Assembly (NCBI GenBank): GCA_000333855.2
Contig: CM007320.1
Location: 2,097,828-2,161,827, forward strand
DNA length: 64,000 nucleotides
Source: Endotrypanum monterogeii
Taxonomy: Eukaryota > Euglenozoa > Kinetoplastea > Trypanosomatida > Trypanosomatidae
Direction of reading: 5' to 3'
How positions within the stretch are numbered: the first letter of the stretch is position 1; the number at the start of each line of letters is the position of its first letter. Below the pieces are notes generated by a model. It searched no databases and had not been told where the DNA came from. It saw only the letters and a program-made list of their open reading frames with translations. Positions 33,618-44,504 of the stretch are shown piece after piece. Made by a program: the position numbers and the translations under genes.

Positions 33618-36150
33618 TGTGCGTGTGTGAAGGAGAGGTAGATAAATCACGAATCGAAGCTGAGAGACTTAAACATACGGACACAGGCACATAGACAGAC
33701 AAAAGCACACACACAAACATACACCTGTACGTACATACGAAATGTGTGGCAGAAAAAAGTAAAGGGGGACAGGGGGAAGAGCTTAGCTGTGAAGAATGAA
33801 GCGGATAGAAATAGAGGTTTGAGGAGTGTGCTACAGTAGGTGATATTGCGGAGACGCGGGAGAGAGAAAAAGGACGAGAAGGGGTGGAAGAGGGAGGGTC
33901 GTAAAAAAAAAAAAAGGAATGACGACAGGCGAACCGCGAAGCCTCCAGTCAGGAAAAATTACCAGGAAAACAAGAAATTGTCTGAGGGGAGGGGGGGCTC
34001 ACGGAAAGAAAAAGGTGAACATAACTTGAGCTAAAAGAGAAAAGAATGGGGGGAAGCATGGCAACACAAAATACAAAAAAAAAAATTTAAATTCCAGAAC
34101 GAAAAAGAGGGATAGAGGAAGGTGTACTCGTCTTACGTAATTCCATCGTGATTTGTTGCTCTCACAATTTAGGACTTCCGACGATAGCTGAGAGCGGTCG
34201 CTACTTTTTTTCTTTTCCCCGATGCTGCTACAAAATGTTTTGAACTTTTCTAACTTGCTGTTATTCTTTCTCTAGATCCCTTACTATGCCACAGACATTC
34301 AAACTCGACTTGCATCCTTTCTCGCTCTTCCGCGCGCGTCCCCTTCAAGCCGAGACCTGCCAGAGCGACACGAATAGGGAAAAGAGCGAAACAAAATCGC
34401 CATTTCCATGCGTACACAGACAACAAAAAACATTCTACAAAAAAAAAACAAATATCAGCAATATCAAGATACAAACAAAATGAAATAAGGACACATCCGC
34501 AAGTGAAAAAAAAAAAAACAATTTTTGAAGCAAAACAATAGAAGACATAAGAATAAAAGTATTATGGTGCAACAGAAGAATTGGCATAAATGTGGAATTG
34601 TACGTGTATGAGTGCGTGTGTGTGTGGGTGTGGGTGGGTGGGTGAGTGGGTGTGCTTAGAGGGAAAAGTGGGATACACACACTAGAGCGCACGAGCGCTT
34701 TCGTGCTTGAATTGGCTACAAAACAGCAAAGAGCTGTGAGCATCAGCACACAAGCTTTGACCTACTCACACACACACACACACACATACACAGACACATG
34801 CATACACAGCTAAGGGAAGAAGCATTGGTACACGCGTCTGTGCCTAGGCAGGGCCTTTGGCAAGCTCATAGCGGAATACAGTACATCGAAGGGGGGATTG
34901 TCTACTCGATTAAGAAATGTAAATCGAACGCCCGGAAAAGCACCAAGTAAAGGAGAAAATCCTACAAAGAAACAAAAACAATTTAAGGCTTGATGCTCTG
35001 GTTATGTAAAAGTCGAGGAAATATAAAGTCATAAGAGGCTCCAGCTCCTTGCCAGAAAAAGATACCCACGTGTGCTCAAACATACACATACAGACGCACA
35101 TCCACAAGAAACACTGAAGTCAGCTTTGAAAAAAAAAGAAAAACAGAAAGCGGCAGCCGCTGAATTTGACTGCCCTATTAATAATACACCCGTCTTTTTT
35201 TTTCCTTCTTGTTAGAGGAGGAGGGGAGGGAGGGAGGGAGGGGGGGGGTCTTGTGTGCTCCGTATGACATACTTTTTGTTCCCATCTCCAGGGGCCTATC
35301 ACCCCTCCCTCCCCCCCCTTTCCCCCTCTTCATTTTGCCTGCTGAATGCGCCGTCGTTCCTCATTCCACTCACAAACCAATAAGGCCCTCCACTCGCGCG
35401 AGCGGGAGTGCGAGAGAGGAGTACGAAGAGGCTGAACATATGCAAATATACACACCCGACGGTGGCAACATCATACCGATAAAGAAATGGAAAATCGATC
35501 GAGAAGGGGGGAGCAGTGAGACCGACGTACTCACCTCTATAATACAAATATATATATATATATATATATGGAAAGAAGGGGGAAGGGGTGGGGCGAGGCT
35601 CCGGTGAGCAGACAGAAAGAGGCATCCACACAAGCAAACGCAAGGAGCGACTGAGTCACCTGCAGAAAAGGTGAAGCAAAGAAATTATAAAGAAATATAA
35701 AAAAAAAACATTCAATCACAGCACAAACTACTGAGAGCAACCGAACATTAAAAATATAAACGAGCAAAAATAAAGAAGGAGCTCACGTACAGCTTCTGGC
35801 ATGAATTACGCACGCAAAAAAAAAAAAACCTGTAGAAAAGGAAAAAAAAAGGGGCGGTAGAAATGACAACGTGATACTAAACAGTTAAAGATATTGAAAT
35901 AACAAATGAGGAAAAAAGAAAACAGGAAGAAGTGACCATTGGGGCGGGGGGAATAGAGAGAGTCGCATGCACGCACGTGTACACGCGTACAGAAAAAGAT
36001 GAGAAAGCGCCGCCCATACCGCCTCCTTCTCCTCTCTGCTTCTGCTGTATACGTGCGTATCGCTTACCCCAGCCCCTATGATGGGACTCGTCCCCAGCAC
36101 AGGTGCTGGGTGGCTCCACTAGCCGCGAGTCTATCAACAGACTCCTTGCC

Positions 36151-37974
36151 TTAGATCCCCTGGTCGTTCTCCGACATACGTGAAGCAAATGAAAACGTTG
36201 TAGCCTCACCCGTGAGAGAAGCCGTGGGTGCATCCTCGTTCGCAGATCTGTGACGAGGTAATGCACATGCGCTAGTGTCCGTCCCATGGTGTGCCGTGCT
36301 GGTAATGATCTCATTGTTCAATGGGCTGTCCGTTGCCGAGAAAATCACTGTCTGGCTTGTATGCGGCGCCCCGCTGATACTGTCCAGCTGCGGCGAGATG
36401 GCGACAGGGCACTGCGGAGTTGCAAATTGAAACTGCTGAGGTGTTTGCCTCTGGGCACCGTCATTGGGTGTGTGCCGCAGCGAGTGCGCCGCCGGCACAC
36501 TCTGCATATCAAAAAAAGGTACCTGTTGTGACTGCAGCTGCGACTGTGAGTGAAGCAGAGATGATTGGTTCGGCGAAAAAGAGGGATAATACCCTGGAAG
36601 AAACATACTCGACTGCTGCTGCAGCAGCTGGCCCTGTGAATCCACAAAGACCTGCGGTAGTGTCACTGTCTGATAATATTGCGGCACGGAAGGAGACACA
36701 GGCGCCCTGTAGAATGTCTGCGACTCCTGGGCTGAAAGCATCTTCGCCGCAGGAAACCGTTGGTTCCCGCTGGGTGCAATCATGTACGGCCCAGGGGTCG
36801 AGGGGGGTGGTAACAGGTGTTGCTCACCACCTTGGCCTGGCGAGGGCGAAACATAGACATAAGCGGCTTCTCCGTTCGCATCAACCGTTGTATGCAGTAT
36901 CGGGGAAGATGCCGAGGTTGGCGCCGCAACACTGAAGGGCAGGTTTTGCCGCCCATTTGGCGATATTGAAGACATGCATCCGTCGCGCATAAAGACGCAG
37001 CTGTTCGCGCTGACATCCATCGGTAGAGTTGGAGGCGAAAGTGTTGACGACGCCGGTGTAGAGAGAGGAACCACCACCGGTGAGAGAGAGGGGGCTGCTG
37101 AGAACTGACCTCCCTGAATCATGGCTGCCGAGAACATGCTGGTGTTCACGCTCGCCGCATTACTTTCGCAGAAGCGTTGCTTTCGATCAATGCGGTCGCG
37201 GTTATCCTCCGCAAGCTTAACCATGAGAGGTATTCCCTCGCAGCTCTCGAACGGACATGTGTTGTGCAAGGCGCTCACCGCCTGCTCCGCAACGTCGTCG
37301 TCTTGAAATAATATGAAGGCGATATTGCGCATTCGCTGGGCTGGGTGCCAGTTTTCGGCGCCATCGCGGCCTGCGGCGGGTGCCGTGTCGCTGTGGAGGG
37401 TGACGTTGCTGATGGATCCAAACTTGGAGAAGATCTGCCGTAGCTGGCGCGCCGTTACGTCGAGGGGGATGTTGCGCACAAACAATTTCCGTATCTTGCG
37501 GCGCGCGTCTCCGCACGGGGTGCTATCGTGCTCGCGCTTCGCCCACTGAATGGAGATTTGACGACCATAAAGCTCGCGACCGTCAAGGGCCTCCATGGCA
37601 GCCGAGGCCTCGTCGTGGGTGCTGTAGCGCACGAAGGCAGTGCCGAGGCTCTCACCCGTGTGAATGTCACGCATAAGCGCGAAGGAGATGATTTTGCCGT
37701 ATCGATCGAACAACTTGCGCATGTCCTCCTCCGTCACTGCCGAGGCCAGCTTTCGCACAAAAAGATTTGTCTGGCTGCGAGGGCCCTTCGGGTCGAGAAC
37801 GACGGCCTCGTACGACGGCGGCGCGGCAGGAGCAGCTGCTGAGGCGGACTCGTTGGTGCTGAACGGCATCACCGACATTTCCTTTACGGGGCTACCAAAG
37901 GAAAAGGGAGGAGCCGCCGTGAGGGATCCTAAAGGCGGCATCTGCGGCGGAACAACGGGGGATAGGAAGAACAT
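36151..37974 (-). CDS. Double-RRM RNA-binding protein, third paralogue without HNPY
   Basis: The frame is open up to 38157, but that codon is GTG and the extra residues are translated pyrimidine tract. The first ATG is at 37974, 65 nt after a strong acceptor, giving 607 residues. RRM1 is at about 69-145 (RNP2 NLFVRKL, RNP1 LGTAFVRY, with the family signature MRDIHTGESLG). RRM2 is at about 162-256 (RNP2 KLFVRNI, RNP1-like NIAFILF) with a longer internal loop than in the other two copies. The segment QWAKREHDSTPCGDARRK joins them. The C-terminal 350 residues are rich in Gln, Ser and Pro, suggesting a disordered, granule-prone region. Unlike its two paralogues it has no HNPY sequence, so it probably uses another effector. 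Its RRMs are more diverged, so the duplication separating it is older. Confidence 0.92.
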   Translation of the reverse strand: MFFLSPVVPPQMPPLGSLTAAPPFSFGSPVKEMSVMPFSTNESASAAAPAAPPSYEAVVLDPKGPRSQTNLFVRKLASAVTEEDMRKLFDRYGKIISFALMRDIHTGESLGTAFVRYSTHDEASAAMEALDGRELYGRQISIQWAKREHDSTPCGDARRKIRKLFVRNIPLDVTARQLRQIFSKFGSISNVTLHSDTAPAAGRDGAENWHPAQRMRNIAFILFQDDDVAEQAVSALHNTCPFESCEGIPLMVKLAEDNRDRIDRKQRFCESNAASVNTSMFSAAMIQGGQFSAAPSLSPVVVPLSTPASSTLSPPTLPMDVSANSCVFMRDGCMSSISPNGRQNLPFSVAAPTSASSPILHTTVDANGEAAYVYVSPSPGQGGEQHLLPPPSTPGPYMIAPSGNQRFPAAKMLSAQESQTFYRAPVSPSVPQYYQTVTLPQVFVDSQGQLLQQQSSMFLPGYYPSFSPNQSSLLHSQSQLQSQQVPFFDMQSVPAAHSLRHTPNDGAQRQTPQQFQFATPQCPVAISPQLDSISGAPHTSQTVIFSATDSPLNNEIITSTAHHGTDTSACALPRHRSANEDAPTASLTGEATTFSFASRMSENDQGI

Positions 37975-38039
37975 GTTGCCCAAGTCTTCCGTGTAGGCTT
38001 TATCCCTTGGCTCTATCGGCGGGGGGGGGGGGACCAAAC

Positions 38040-38041
38040 CT
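38040..38041 (-). promoter_or_regulatory. Trans-splice acceptor AG after a CT-rich tract
   Basis: In the minus sense a CT-repeat tract of about 30 nt (complement of 38055-38080) is followed by GGTGATCCAAG, the first AG after the tract. It decides the start of the RRM gene: everything upstream of 38040, including the GTG at 38157, would be spliced off. Another tract with AG at 38290-38291 is an alternative. Confidence 0.6.
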
Positions 38042-39124
38042 TGGATCACCAGATGGGGAGAGAGAGAGAGAGAGGAGGGAAGTCTACGATGTCGATACAA
38101 GATCGAAGGTGGACGCGGGACAAAAAAACAAGAACAAAATGAGCTGAATAATATCACAAATCAAACAAAAAATGGTGCTCTGCTGTACAGCAGGTAGTGC
38201 ATCCGTCTTCGATCAGCTGGAACAATGAAAAATCGCTCTCCTCTGTCTTTCCGCCCCCTTAACTTGATCTTTCTGGATCTTTTTATAGACTTGAATAAGA
38301 AGAAGAAAAAAAAGGGAGAGGGGGGAGAGGCTGCGAATCCTCAAAGCTACGATCAGATCTACAAGATTGGAAGAAAGACAGAATTGGGAGAGAGGGAATG
38401 GGAAATCAAAGAAGCATGAACCGTTTTTTTCATTCTTTGTCACCGTATTTGTGTCTGTGTCTGCCTGTCCGTCTGTCCCCCCGTGTGAGTGCGTGTGTGT
38501 GCGTGTGTGTGTGAGAGAGTGGGAAGGGTGAAGTCGAAAAAAGGAAACAACCTCTCAGCAGTGAATAGGGTCAATCCTATAGAAGGCAGACGTTTTCGAG
38601 ATTTCTCGTCCACTTAAGGGGGCTTCACGCCGAAAGAAAAAAAAAAGACGAAGGGCAGCAGTGCTAATACGAGGGCGAAGACGTAGAGGCAGAGAGTCGA
38701 GGCTCGCAGTGAGGAATGGTGTACAAGGAAATATTTTTAGAAAAAAAAAAGAATGTGCGGGAGAGGAAGAGAAGGGAGGGGGGGATGAGGGAGGCGGAAT
38801 AAATGAGCGGAGGTTTGATTTTTTTTTTTTTTGTTCGATGATGATTAGGTCCTTCTCTCTTTGTGTGTGTGTGTGTGTGCTAGGAGGGACCCGCACTTTG
38901 GGTTGGGACTGGCGGGATGGGATAGAGAAATGGGGTATGGGGGTATGGGGGGGAGGGGTTGAAGCGTGATAGTTACTTCGAGCAAGGAAATGCAACAACA
39001 ACCAATAACAAAAAGGAGATCTATATATAGACACACAGCTCAAACGGAGAAAGAGCAAAAAGAAAAGCGAGGTGCAAATGAGCTGGCTGAGTAGAGCCCG
39101 CTACCGTCGCGAAAAAAAAAATAA

Positions 39125-39159
<35 letters not shown>

Positions 39160-39980
39160 TATATATCACCAGTGGAAGGAACACAGAAAAAAAAAAAAAG
39201 TGAGATAATGGTAACAACAGATCGGTTTGACCTGGTACCCTTGCGCGTATGCGTAAACTTTCTCAACGATGGGCAATCAAAGAAAGAGAGAAAAAACGTA
39301 CCAATAAACAAAAATCACTCAAGAACGGCTGAAGAAGCCAGGAAACAGCGAAGCCAATGAGATAACGCCAGCTCACGAAAAAAAAAAAGATAAGTAGATG
39401 GGGAGGGAAAGGGGGGGCCCTACAGAAGGATCAAGGTGACAAGTGCCAAGAGTAGGTCGCGCAGAAAAAAAAAGGGGGGATCGTCAGACACAGGCGCGCT
39501 TGCACATGCGCAGAAACTGGTGGATTAAAATTAGTTTCGAACATAATGTGTGGCGCAAGCGAGGAGGGGAAGAAGGGAGGATGTATCAAAGAAAAGAAAC
39601 GGAATGCAAAGCGGAGAGGTGTTCCGAAGAAGTGGATGCAATCATCAAATTAGCAGGTGGCAATATTCCGGTTGTGGGGTAACCGGAGAGAAAGGCTCTC
39701 GCAAGCCTTGAGGAGAGGGCATCCTCAGTTGGCATTGCTTTATCTGCTTTCTAGAAGAGTTATGTGCGTTGACCCCTATCGCTTCGTCGTTCCAGTCGAA
39801 CTTCATGAAACTGGGTAGATGAAGGAAATGCTTATGTAGCGTGTTTCCTTTTTTATGTAGACTACCTCCATGGTGTGTCAATCTTCAATCAGCGTATTTT
39901 TATCTTTTTCTCGCTCGCGTGGGTAAACAATAAAGTGAGCATGAACCCTCTCTATACAGCATACACGTCCACACACATTC

Positions 39981-39989
39981 ATATATATA

Positions 39990-40021
<32 letters not shown>
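39981..40021. repeat. TA microsatellite
   Basis: About 40 bases of TA repeat with a single interruption near 39991. Confidence 0.9.
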
Positions 40022-40026
<5 letters not shown>

Positions 40027-40967
40027 TATCTGTTATTTATTTTGTATTTACCTATTGATAGACATGCGACTCGACTCGACGGAGCGGTGAAGAAGAATAT
40101 ATATCGAGTGACGTTCGAAATAATTGACCGCCGTAAAAGCACTGAATCAGGAGTGACACTTACACATATATAGGGAGAAAAAGAGAGACAGATGGAGGGA
40201 ATAAAAAAAAGGGAAAGATGTGTGTGTGGGGGGGGGGGTGGTATCGAAGCGAAAAAAGCAGTGCGAGTGCATAACCACGGGTGGGGTAGAGGCAGTTCGG
40301 CGTTGTTGTCAAGGGCGCAGAAAAATAATTCTGCCTCTCAGCAGGAGACCTGAAAGACATCGCAGAGGATAGCGAGAAATGCAATACACGAATACATGTC
40401 ACGAGCGGGAGGGGAGGGGAGGCACGAGATTGGTGCTGCCGTACGTTGCGCCGGTTCGAACTCCTCCTTGCGTAGGGATCGGGTGCATCGGCGTAACTCA
40501 CAACTTCGCCGCCTTTGAATACGCGACTCACTCCTTCTTCTTTCTTATTCTTCTGTCATGATCTACTCGCGCAACGAGAAGGTTTCTAGTGACCTCACTC
40601 CAACCAACGCACCAGGGCCTGTATACAAACACAAAAAAAAAAAACCGTCGATCCAAACCTACGAGAACGCCCTAGAGTTTTTTTTTGAAGCGAAAAAAAA
40701 CAAAAAATCGGCTCGGGGAAAATAGCTGCGACCCTCATTTATCCAGCTTTTGCATTCCCCCCCCCCTCCTCCATGTCGGCTACTTATGGTCGACAAAAAC
40801 TTAGTCTCATTGGCGGGTAGAGCGAAAGGATTCCTATGGACAGGGTAACAAAAAAGGGGGGGAGAAAGGGCGGCCCTGGGGAAAAGCAGGCAGCGGAGGG
40901 GGAAGCAGAAAAGGAAAAAAAGGGGGGGAAGAGCCCCTCCCCCTTACATCGTCTACCTCCGACTTCC

Positions 40968-42722
40968 TCACAAGTCTCCCTTCTGTAACCAGGGATGCCG
41001 CAGCACCTCAGACATCGTCGGCCGCGCTGCGGGGTCCTTCTGTAGCATCGCGTGAATGAGCGAAAGCGCGCGTGCAGTAAGGCCAACTGGTTCTTGCGCA
41101 GCCGAAGATGCGGTGTCGGTGCCAGACTCCCTCTGTCCAGTGAGCTCTGGAGCACGCTGTGTCGACGGTGAGCCGGTAAGATTTGGCGGCAGCTGCCGAA
41201 TGGCATGCAGCGTCTGCTGCGCCGAGTCAGAGTAGAACGGTGGCATGCCAGTGAGCATCTCTGCGAGCATCACCCCAAGCGACCAGACGTCTGTTTTCGC
41301 GGTGTGTGTGTGGCCGGAGACCATCTCAGGAGAGAGGTAATCCAACGTTCCACAAACGGTGCGGCGCCCCTCCGCCTCTTCCGCGCGCTCGCCATTCTCT
41401 CGTGTATCACCGCTGTCAGCTGGGGGCCCGGTAGTAGCCGCTTGAGAACTGGTCGGTGACGACGCCTGTACGACAGGTCGCGACCAGCCAAAGTCCGCCA
41501 ATTTTGCAATGCCGTCCGCATCGATGAGGACATTCTCTAGCTTCAAGTCTCGGTGCGCCACACCAAGACCGTGCAGATGTACCAGCGCCTTCGCTACATG
41601 GCGGGTGTAGCGTGATGCACGTCGCTCCGAAAAGCGACGCTGTGGCGCCGCACTAAGCCGACTCAGCAGCGTCCCACCGCTGCAGTACTCCAACACAAGA
41701 CTGATGCAGTCTGAAGTAATGAAGTAGCTGTACAGCCGCACAATGTGTGCATGGCGCAGCGTTCTCTGTAGATTTATTTCCCAACGCAGCTGGGCCTCCA
41801 AAGGTTTCCATTGCAGACGTTTGCGGTCGATCTCCTTCAGTGCGAAGAGTAGCCCTGATGCGCGGTGCGTGGCAAGTGTGACAATTGAGTAACTTCCCTC
41901 ACCGAGCACCTCCTCACGGCAGAAATCCCCTGGGCACAACTCCTGCTGACGAATACGGTGTGATGATGATGCAACAGGCAATGGCCTCGGCACGTGAGGA
42001 TCCCCCACAGGCACAGCGGACACTGGCGAAGGCTGCGAACAAGATTGTGCGGAGGGAAAACCAAGAACAGCCACCATCGACGAAAAATTATTCCCAGGAA
42101 GCAGGGTTGATGCAGTGCCTGAAAAGGGTAAATTTTTGGCAGCTGTCCCCGAAACAGTATCCACTCCATGTGCAAACGCAGCCGCGCAGCCACTCGCAGA
42201 TGCATTGCTGCTCGGGCTATAAGGGGTTGAGGGAGCTTGTGGGCAAGTACTTTCGCCCCTCCTCACCATTGCTGCCGCAACCACTACGCGCCGATCCATG
42301 GATAAGGGCGACGTATGACAAGGCAGAAACGCCCCACCTGAAGAGGGGGCCGACATACAATACAGCGAAGCATCAAGAGTAGCCGCTTTCTCCACCGTAC
42401 CTCCGACGATAGATCTGCTGCCTCTTTCTGAGTCGGGACGAGATGACAGCTCTGCGTGCCGACGCTTCATATAGGGCTCCTCGTTTTCCCGAGACAAGGT
42501 CGACACAGTCTGCAGCAGTGGAATGCAGGCATGTGTAGCATCCTGAACAAGAGACTTGGGGTTGAAAAACTTGCAACTATCCTCCCGGGAGCGCCGTCGC
42601 ATCATGGCGTTTCTCTGATGCAGCCCCTGACTCCACATTGCGTTCTTCGTTCGTGAAGGCGATTCTTCGTGGATGGAACCCAATGACGGTGGGGAAGGAG
42701 GAGAGAATGGGGATGACCTCAT
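40968..42722 (-). CDS. Aurora-like serine/threonine protein kinase
   Basis: The 584-residue protein starts at an ATG. The first 260 residues are Ser/Pro-rich without a domain. The kinase domain is at about 266-580: glycine loop GEGSYS (274-279), ATP-anchoring Lys296 in ALKEID, Glu315 of helix C, catalytic HRDLKLEN (Asp392, Asn397) and magnesium-binding DFG (Asp410). The signatures DFGWS and CGTLDYLSPEM are typical of the Aurora family; Thr455 in RRTVCG aligns with the activating T-loop threonine. All catalytic residues are present, so it should be active. Oddities: about 40 residues of acidic, low-complexity sequence are inserted in the activation segment between DFGWS and RRTVCGT, and a further insert of about 30 lies after the APE-equivalent lobe. 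No INCENP-like partner is encoded here. Start uncertainty: a pyrimidine tract overlaps the first 15 codons, so Met29 (42638) is a possible alternative start. Confidence 0.9.
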   Translation of the reverse strand: MRSSPFSPPSPPSLGSIHEESPSRTKNAMWSQGLHQRNAMMRRRSREDSCKFFNPKSLVQDATHACIPLLQTVSTLSRENEEPYMKRRHAELSSRPDSERGSRSIVGGTVEKAATLDASLYCMSAPSSGGAFLPCHTSPLSMDRRVVVAAAMVRRGESTCPQAPSTPYSPSSNASASGCAAAFAHGVDTVSGTAAKNLPFSGTASTLLPGNNFSSMVAVLGFPSAQSCSQPSPVSAVPVGDPHVPRPLPVASSSHRIRQQELCPGDFCREEVLGEGSYSIVTLATHRASGLLFALKEIDRKRLQWKPLEAQLRWEINLQRTLRHAHIVRLYSYFITSDCISLVLEYCSGGTLLSRLSAAPQRRFSERRASRYTRHVAKALVHLHGLGVAHRDLKLENVLIDADGIAKLADFGWSRPVVQASSPTSSQAATTGPPADSGDTRENGERAEEAEGRRTVCGTLDYLSPEMVSGHTHTAKTDVWSLGVMLAEMLTGMPPFYSDSAQQTLHAIRQLPPNLTGSPSTQRAPELTGQRESGTDTASSAAQEPVGLTARALSLIHAMLQKDPAARPTMSEVLRHPWLQKGDL

Positions 42723-43190
42723 ACCTCCACTAGCACATCCCCCTCCCCTTGCACCACCGACACGCGCAACGCCTGCGGCGCTAAAAAGGCCCTCCTGCTG
42801 ATGAAAATCTCAAGTGTGCAACTAAGGTATACACAGGTCTTTCTCCCTCAAGAGATGTAGAGAGATCAATGACCAGTGAGTGGAGTTGCAGAGATCCCTC
42901 TACCTCTGGTTCTTTTTTATTATTTTTCTCCCTCTTCCTCTCAGCGCGTAATCGAGTTGTCCCAGCCTTCGCTCCTTCTCTGTTGTGCCCCTCTCCCAGC
43001 CCTTCTACACTTGAACGGTGTAATCAAGTGTTTGTTTTTTTCTCTGTCACGATAAGAAAGGAGAGGACTACACTTCTTCGGGGAGCATACAGGAAGTCAT
43101 AACACAGAGGAACGCAATATACTTTGTCTCCCCTCGCCTGATTTTCCTCTCTCCGGCCTATAATAACTGAGGCGGGGGGAGCTGCAGATC

Positions 43191-43249
<59 letters not shown>

Positions 43250-44504
43250 CGGAGAAGAAGAGAGAAAAAAAAGAAACAAGAAGTGAGGACATTGAAGACA
43301 GAGAGAAGCACACAAGACCATACAGGTCACGTTCCTTTAAGCTTCTAGAATTCACAACATCGACGATTTGACATAGACGGCAAAGAGATGCTTTATTTGG
43401 TGTGTGCGTGCGCGTAGAGTAGTAGGGAGGGTGGGGGATCCCTCTCATTTTGGGGTGTGTAGAGTATATGTTGGGTAACGCTCCTCTCTCCCACAGGTGA
43501 CTCTCCCCTTCTTTGCCCCCACCCTCTCTCCATGCAGCCGCCGGTCCAACATCCCTGAAGTGTGTATGTTCCAGGCCGGCGCCTACTCTTTCTCCCTCTC
43601 AGATCACCTTTTTTCTCTGGGCACTTGTGGACGAGTTCCTTCATGGAAGTTCTCGCTATAACAAGCGATGTTACCTCCAAATCCCCACGGAAGAAGACAT
43701 CAGCTAACCTTGCCGGTCCCATACCACCTCCCGAGGGACGGCAGAGGCAGGAGAAAAGCAAAAAGGCCTGGTGACAGAGGAATGACATGAATGTAGTAGG
43801 AGAGGGAGACGTATCCGGTTAGCAAGCAGACATATCTGCCCACAAGCGTGTGAGAAGAGGAGGATCGAGGGGGTGTCTGCCTTTTTTTTTGGTCAGTGGA
43901 AATATCCTCGTCTCCCTTTGCCCATATATGCATCCCCATCATCTCACCCGACACCCATCCCTTGGCGTGCATAACGGTGTCCCTCCGACCTTACTAGATG
44001 TCATATATTATTTGTTTGCTTGTTCGTTTGTTTGTTGTCGATTCTGTTACTTCTTAGGAGGGAGTTAATGCAAACAAACGAAAAAGGTGTGCAGCGGGAG
44101 CGAGCCCAAGTGCTTGTGAAGCAGTGGAAAGCACCGCCGTTGGTATCGGAACACATAACGACTCCAAGGGAAACTCCAACTGCCCACACCTATATGACTG
44201 GTCGTGAGGCGGAAAAAAAAAATCAGCAAAAGGAGATACGGATGCCATCGAGTGCGTCTCAGCCCCTCAAGTAAGTGGATATGATCCCCCTCCCCTTGGC
44301 ACACGTCCAGCACCGCTCTCCTCACAGCCCCTCGCTTCGCTCGACCAAACACACGCTCCACACAAAAACCAACACTCCACCCCCCAGCCCCAGGTACGTT
44401 GTCACAAACTGCGACTTCCTCCTAACAGGCACAGAAAACACGAGGGCGGGGATTGCGAGGTGGCCTCATTTCTGCTCCGCCATCTCTGGGCATGTCTGTG
44501 GGCG
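42723..44504. other. 1.8-kb spacer between RPC34 and kinase genes
   Basis: TA and CA repeats occur at 43193-43249. A minus-strand ATG-started frame of 131 codons (43393-43788) lacks any recognisable domain and has a composition unlike the neighbouring genes; I do not call it. The spacer otherwise looks like UTR. Confidence 0.55.

Larger units (their letters stand above)
23982..36150. other. 12.2-kb non-coding spacer between two RRM genes
   Basis: This is the largest gene-free interval bounded on both sides. It is dominated by plus-strand purine runs, TA repeats (for example 28149-28172, 28409-28432, 29122-29152, 29802-29830, 30400-30422, 30730-30750, 35550-35568), CA/TG tracts and an assembly gap. 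Pyrimidine-rich plus-strand islands occur at about 27240-27360, 28190-28400, 32560-33080 and 34140-34345. No frame has a recognisable domain. It probably carries the 3' UTR of the RRM gene ending at 36151. Confidence 0.6.
37975..40967. other. 3.0-kb spacer between kinase and RRM gene
   Basis: No supportable gene. It contains CT-rich splice signals near its left end, a TA tract at 39127-39157, a longer TA tract at 39981-40021, TG repeats near 38860-38879, and many A runs on the plus strand. It should hold the kinase 3' UTR. Confidence 0.6.

Noticed and set aside
40453..40464. GGTTCGAACTCC, resembling a tRNA B box
   Set aside because: No A box at the proper distance and no acceptor-stem pairing.
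43393..43788. Minus-strand 131-codon ATG frame between RPC34 and the kinase
   Set aside because: Right orientation, but it has no recognisable domain, mixed composition ending in repeat-derived residues, and no convincing acceptor immediately upstream.
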